Shown here: in pieces, positions 62,964 through 64,000 of the stretch
Numbering within the stretch: the stretch's first letter is position 1
How the letters are laid out: each line of letters begins with the position of its first letter
From: an uncultured bacterium
GTDB lineage: Bacteria; Pseudomonadota; Alphaproteobacteria; Sphingomonadales; Sphingomonadaceae
Length of the DNA: 64,000 bases
Direction: 5' to 3'
Assembly: GCA_942636505.2 (NCBI GenBank)
Contig: CALOGB020000144.1
Coordinates: 27,765 to 91,764, forward strand
Translations under genes and position numbers: made by a program
Notes under the pieces: model-generated
What the model was told of the DNA's origin: nothing
What the model saw: the letters and a program-made list of their open reading frames with translations, nothing else
The model's database searches: none

Positions 62964-64000
62964 ATTGTTCGACCGTCTCAGGTTTCGCGGCGTCCTCCTG
63001 GCGACGCGCAAGGAGGGCATAGTCACGCCGCTGCACATCGGCATGATCGGTACGATCAACGCCGAGCAGTTGAGCGCCAACAGTGACAAGATGCGCGATG
63101 CGCTGGTGGGTCATCACGCGATGGGAAAGAACCCCGGCGGCGCTGCGTACGGCTATGAAAAGCGCATCGAGTCCCCGGCGCTCGGCATCGTGCCTCTAGA
63201 GCTGTGGGACCGGGTCAAATTCCGCCAGGCTACGCTCGCCCGCACAGCGAAACCGCGTACCGAGATGGCTGGCCTGCCCTTCTTCGCGCAACAGCGCCCG
63301 CGGTATCTGCTGACCGGCAAGATGACCTGCGGCAGCTGCGGCGCGAGCTATGCGAAATCGGGCAAGACCCGGTTCGGCTGCCAGGGCGCTGCCAAGAAGG
63401 GCCCCACCTGGTGCGACAACCGGCTGACGATCCGCCAGGACGAACTCGACACGCGCGTGCTGGCGGGCTTGTCGAGCGAGATGCTGCGCGACGATGTCGT
63501 TGCAGCGTTCCTCCTGGAATATGAGGCCGAGACCCGTCGCCTAATGGCTGAAACGGTCAGCGCCCGCCCCGAGCGCGAAGCCGAACTGGCCAATCTCGAT
63601 CACAAGCTCTCGCGCGCCAAGGCGGCTATCCTCAAAGGGGTGGATGCGATGGTGTTCGTCGACGAGATGAAGATCTGGACCGAGCGGCGCAAGGGCCTGC
63701 TCGTCGAACTGGACCTTGCCGAACAGGAAACCACAGATACGGTTTCCCCGGAGCCCGGGCTGCTTACCCCGGACCTAGGCCGCCGAGGACGAAGCGATGA
63801 AGGCGCAGGCGTTCGAACGGTTGCGAGCGCTCATCGATGCGGTGGTGCTGACGCCGGAAGACGGCAATCTCGCGATCGACCTGCGCGGGGAGCTGGCGTC
63901 AATGCTCGAGCTATGTGCTGGAGCGGAAACGCAAAAAGCCTCCGCGGGAGATCCCTCGGAGGCATTGCAAGTTAAGTTGGTTGCGGGGACAGGATTTGAA
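62964..64000 (+). pseudogene. Large serine recombinase (resolvase family), decayed, running off the window
   Basis: Recombinase-domain sequence starts at FRGVLLATRKEGIVTPLHIG without the N-terminal catalytic Ser domain. AYGYEKR is followed directly by LELWDRVKFRQATLA, implying an internal deletion. The zinc ribbon YLLTGKMTCGSCGASYAKSG ... FGCQGAAKKGPTWCDN is intact, then a coiled coil. Near 63778 the frame shifts (+1) to AAEDEAMKAQAFERLRALID, VVLTPEDGNLAIDLRGELAS, ending QVKLVAGTGFE at the window edge. That last part is antisense to a tRNA 3' end. Inactive as it stands. Confidence 0.8.
63978..64000 (-). tRNA. 3' end of a tRNA gene (T-loop to CCA), cut by the window edge
   Basis: The minus strand reads TTCAAAT (T-loop), CCTGT (T-stem 3' strand), CCCCGCA (acceptor 3' strand), A (discriminator), CCA. 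The spacing 7-5-7-1-3 is exactly that of a tRNA 3' end. The A at position 72 with A73 fits the C1:A72 mismatch of initiator tRNA-fMet, but the anticodon lies outside the window, so identity is an inference. An attachment-site copy of a tRNA end is an alternative. Confidence 0.7.

Overview
The window is GC-rich alphaproteobacterial DNA and looks like a member of the Sphingomonadaceae. The grounds are the gene content: an HWE-type histidine kinase, a TonB-dependent receptor of the Caulobacter/Sphingomonas type with tryptophan-halogenase-like flavoproteins, a Xanthomonas/Sphingomonas-style xyloglucan locus, PQQ glucose dehydrogenase and PiuC. Species cannot be named from sequence alone.

Layout. 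1-7 kb: the end of a PAS/HWE sensor kinase, small proteins, a blue-light BLUF protein, an intact IS3-family element (2719-3937), a GNAT acetyltransferase, pdxJ and a P-loop kinase. 7-13.3 kb: two NAD(P)H oxidoreductases divergent from an HxlR regulator broken by an in-frame TAG, an intact IS1182-like element (9525-11053), a small NTF2-like protein, a methyltransferase and an SDR. 13.6-20 kb: periplasmic oxidation genes (PQQ glucose dehydrogenase, then a translationally coupled PaoABC-type molybdenum aldehyde oxidoreductase). 20-24.7 kb: small proteins, a GAF-GGDEF-EAL protein and a tyrosine recombinase. 24.8-27.1 kb: a gene graveyard with remnants of a TonB receptor, an MFS permease and a sigma-54 activator.

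27.1-44.4 kb is the most coherent system. It is a probable xyloglucan utilisation locus with GH35 beta-galactosidase, GH31 alpha-xylosidase, SGNH esterase, GH29 alpha-L-fucosidase, GH74 xyloglucanase, GH39 beta-xylosidase and a TonB-dependent receptor. The receptor leads an operon of two tryptophan-halogenase-like FAD enzymes ending in GH74; the last three genes overlap by 4 bp each. GH74 would cut the backbone, the receptor import oligosaccharides, and the periplasmic exo-enzymes remove acetyl, fucose, galactose and xylose. What halogenase-like enzymes do there is not established and is the best candidate for undescribed biology.

44.8-57.2 kb: a Gly/Glu-rich secreted peptide divergent from piuC, a decayed beta-lactamase-family gene, a MocR regulator next to azoR, a six-gene redox/detoxification operon on the minus strand (two paralogous NmrA-like reductases, a membrane protein, AhpD-like, GST, FrnE-like DsbA), an FMN reductase, a group III truncated haemoglobin and a catalase-like peroxidase. 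57.6-64 kb: secreted proteins of unknown function, one with an in-frame TAA; an apparent deletion fusion between a secreted-protein gene and a phospholipase-C-like phosphoesterase; then a mosaic of LysR, GGDEF and serine-recombinase fragments. The recombinase frame runs antisense into the 3' end of a tRNA at the right edge, a sign of tRNA-site integration. At least ten broken genes and two fresh-looking insertion sequences mark this as accessory, actively decaying chromosome.
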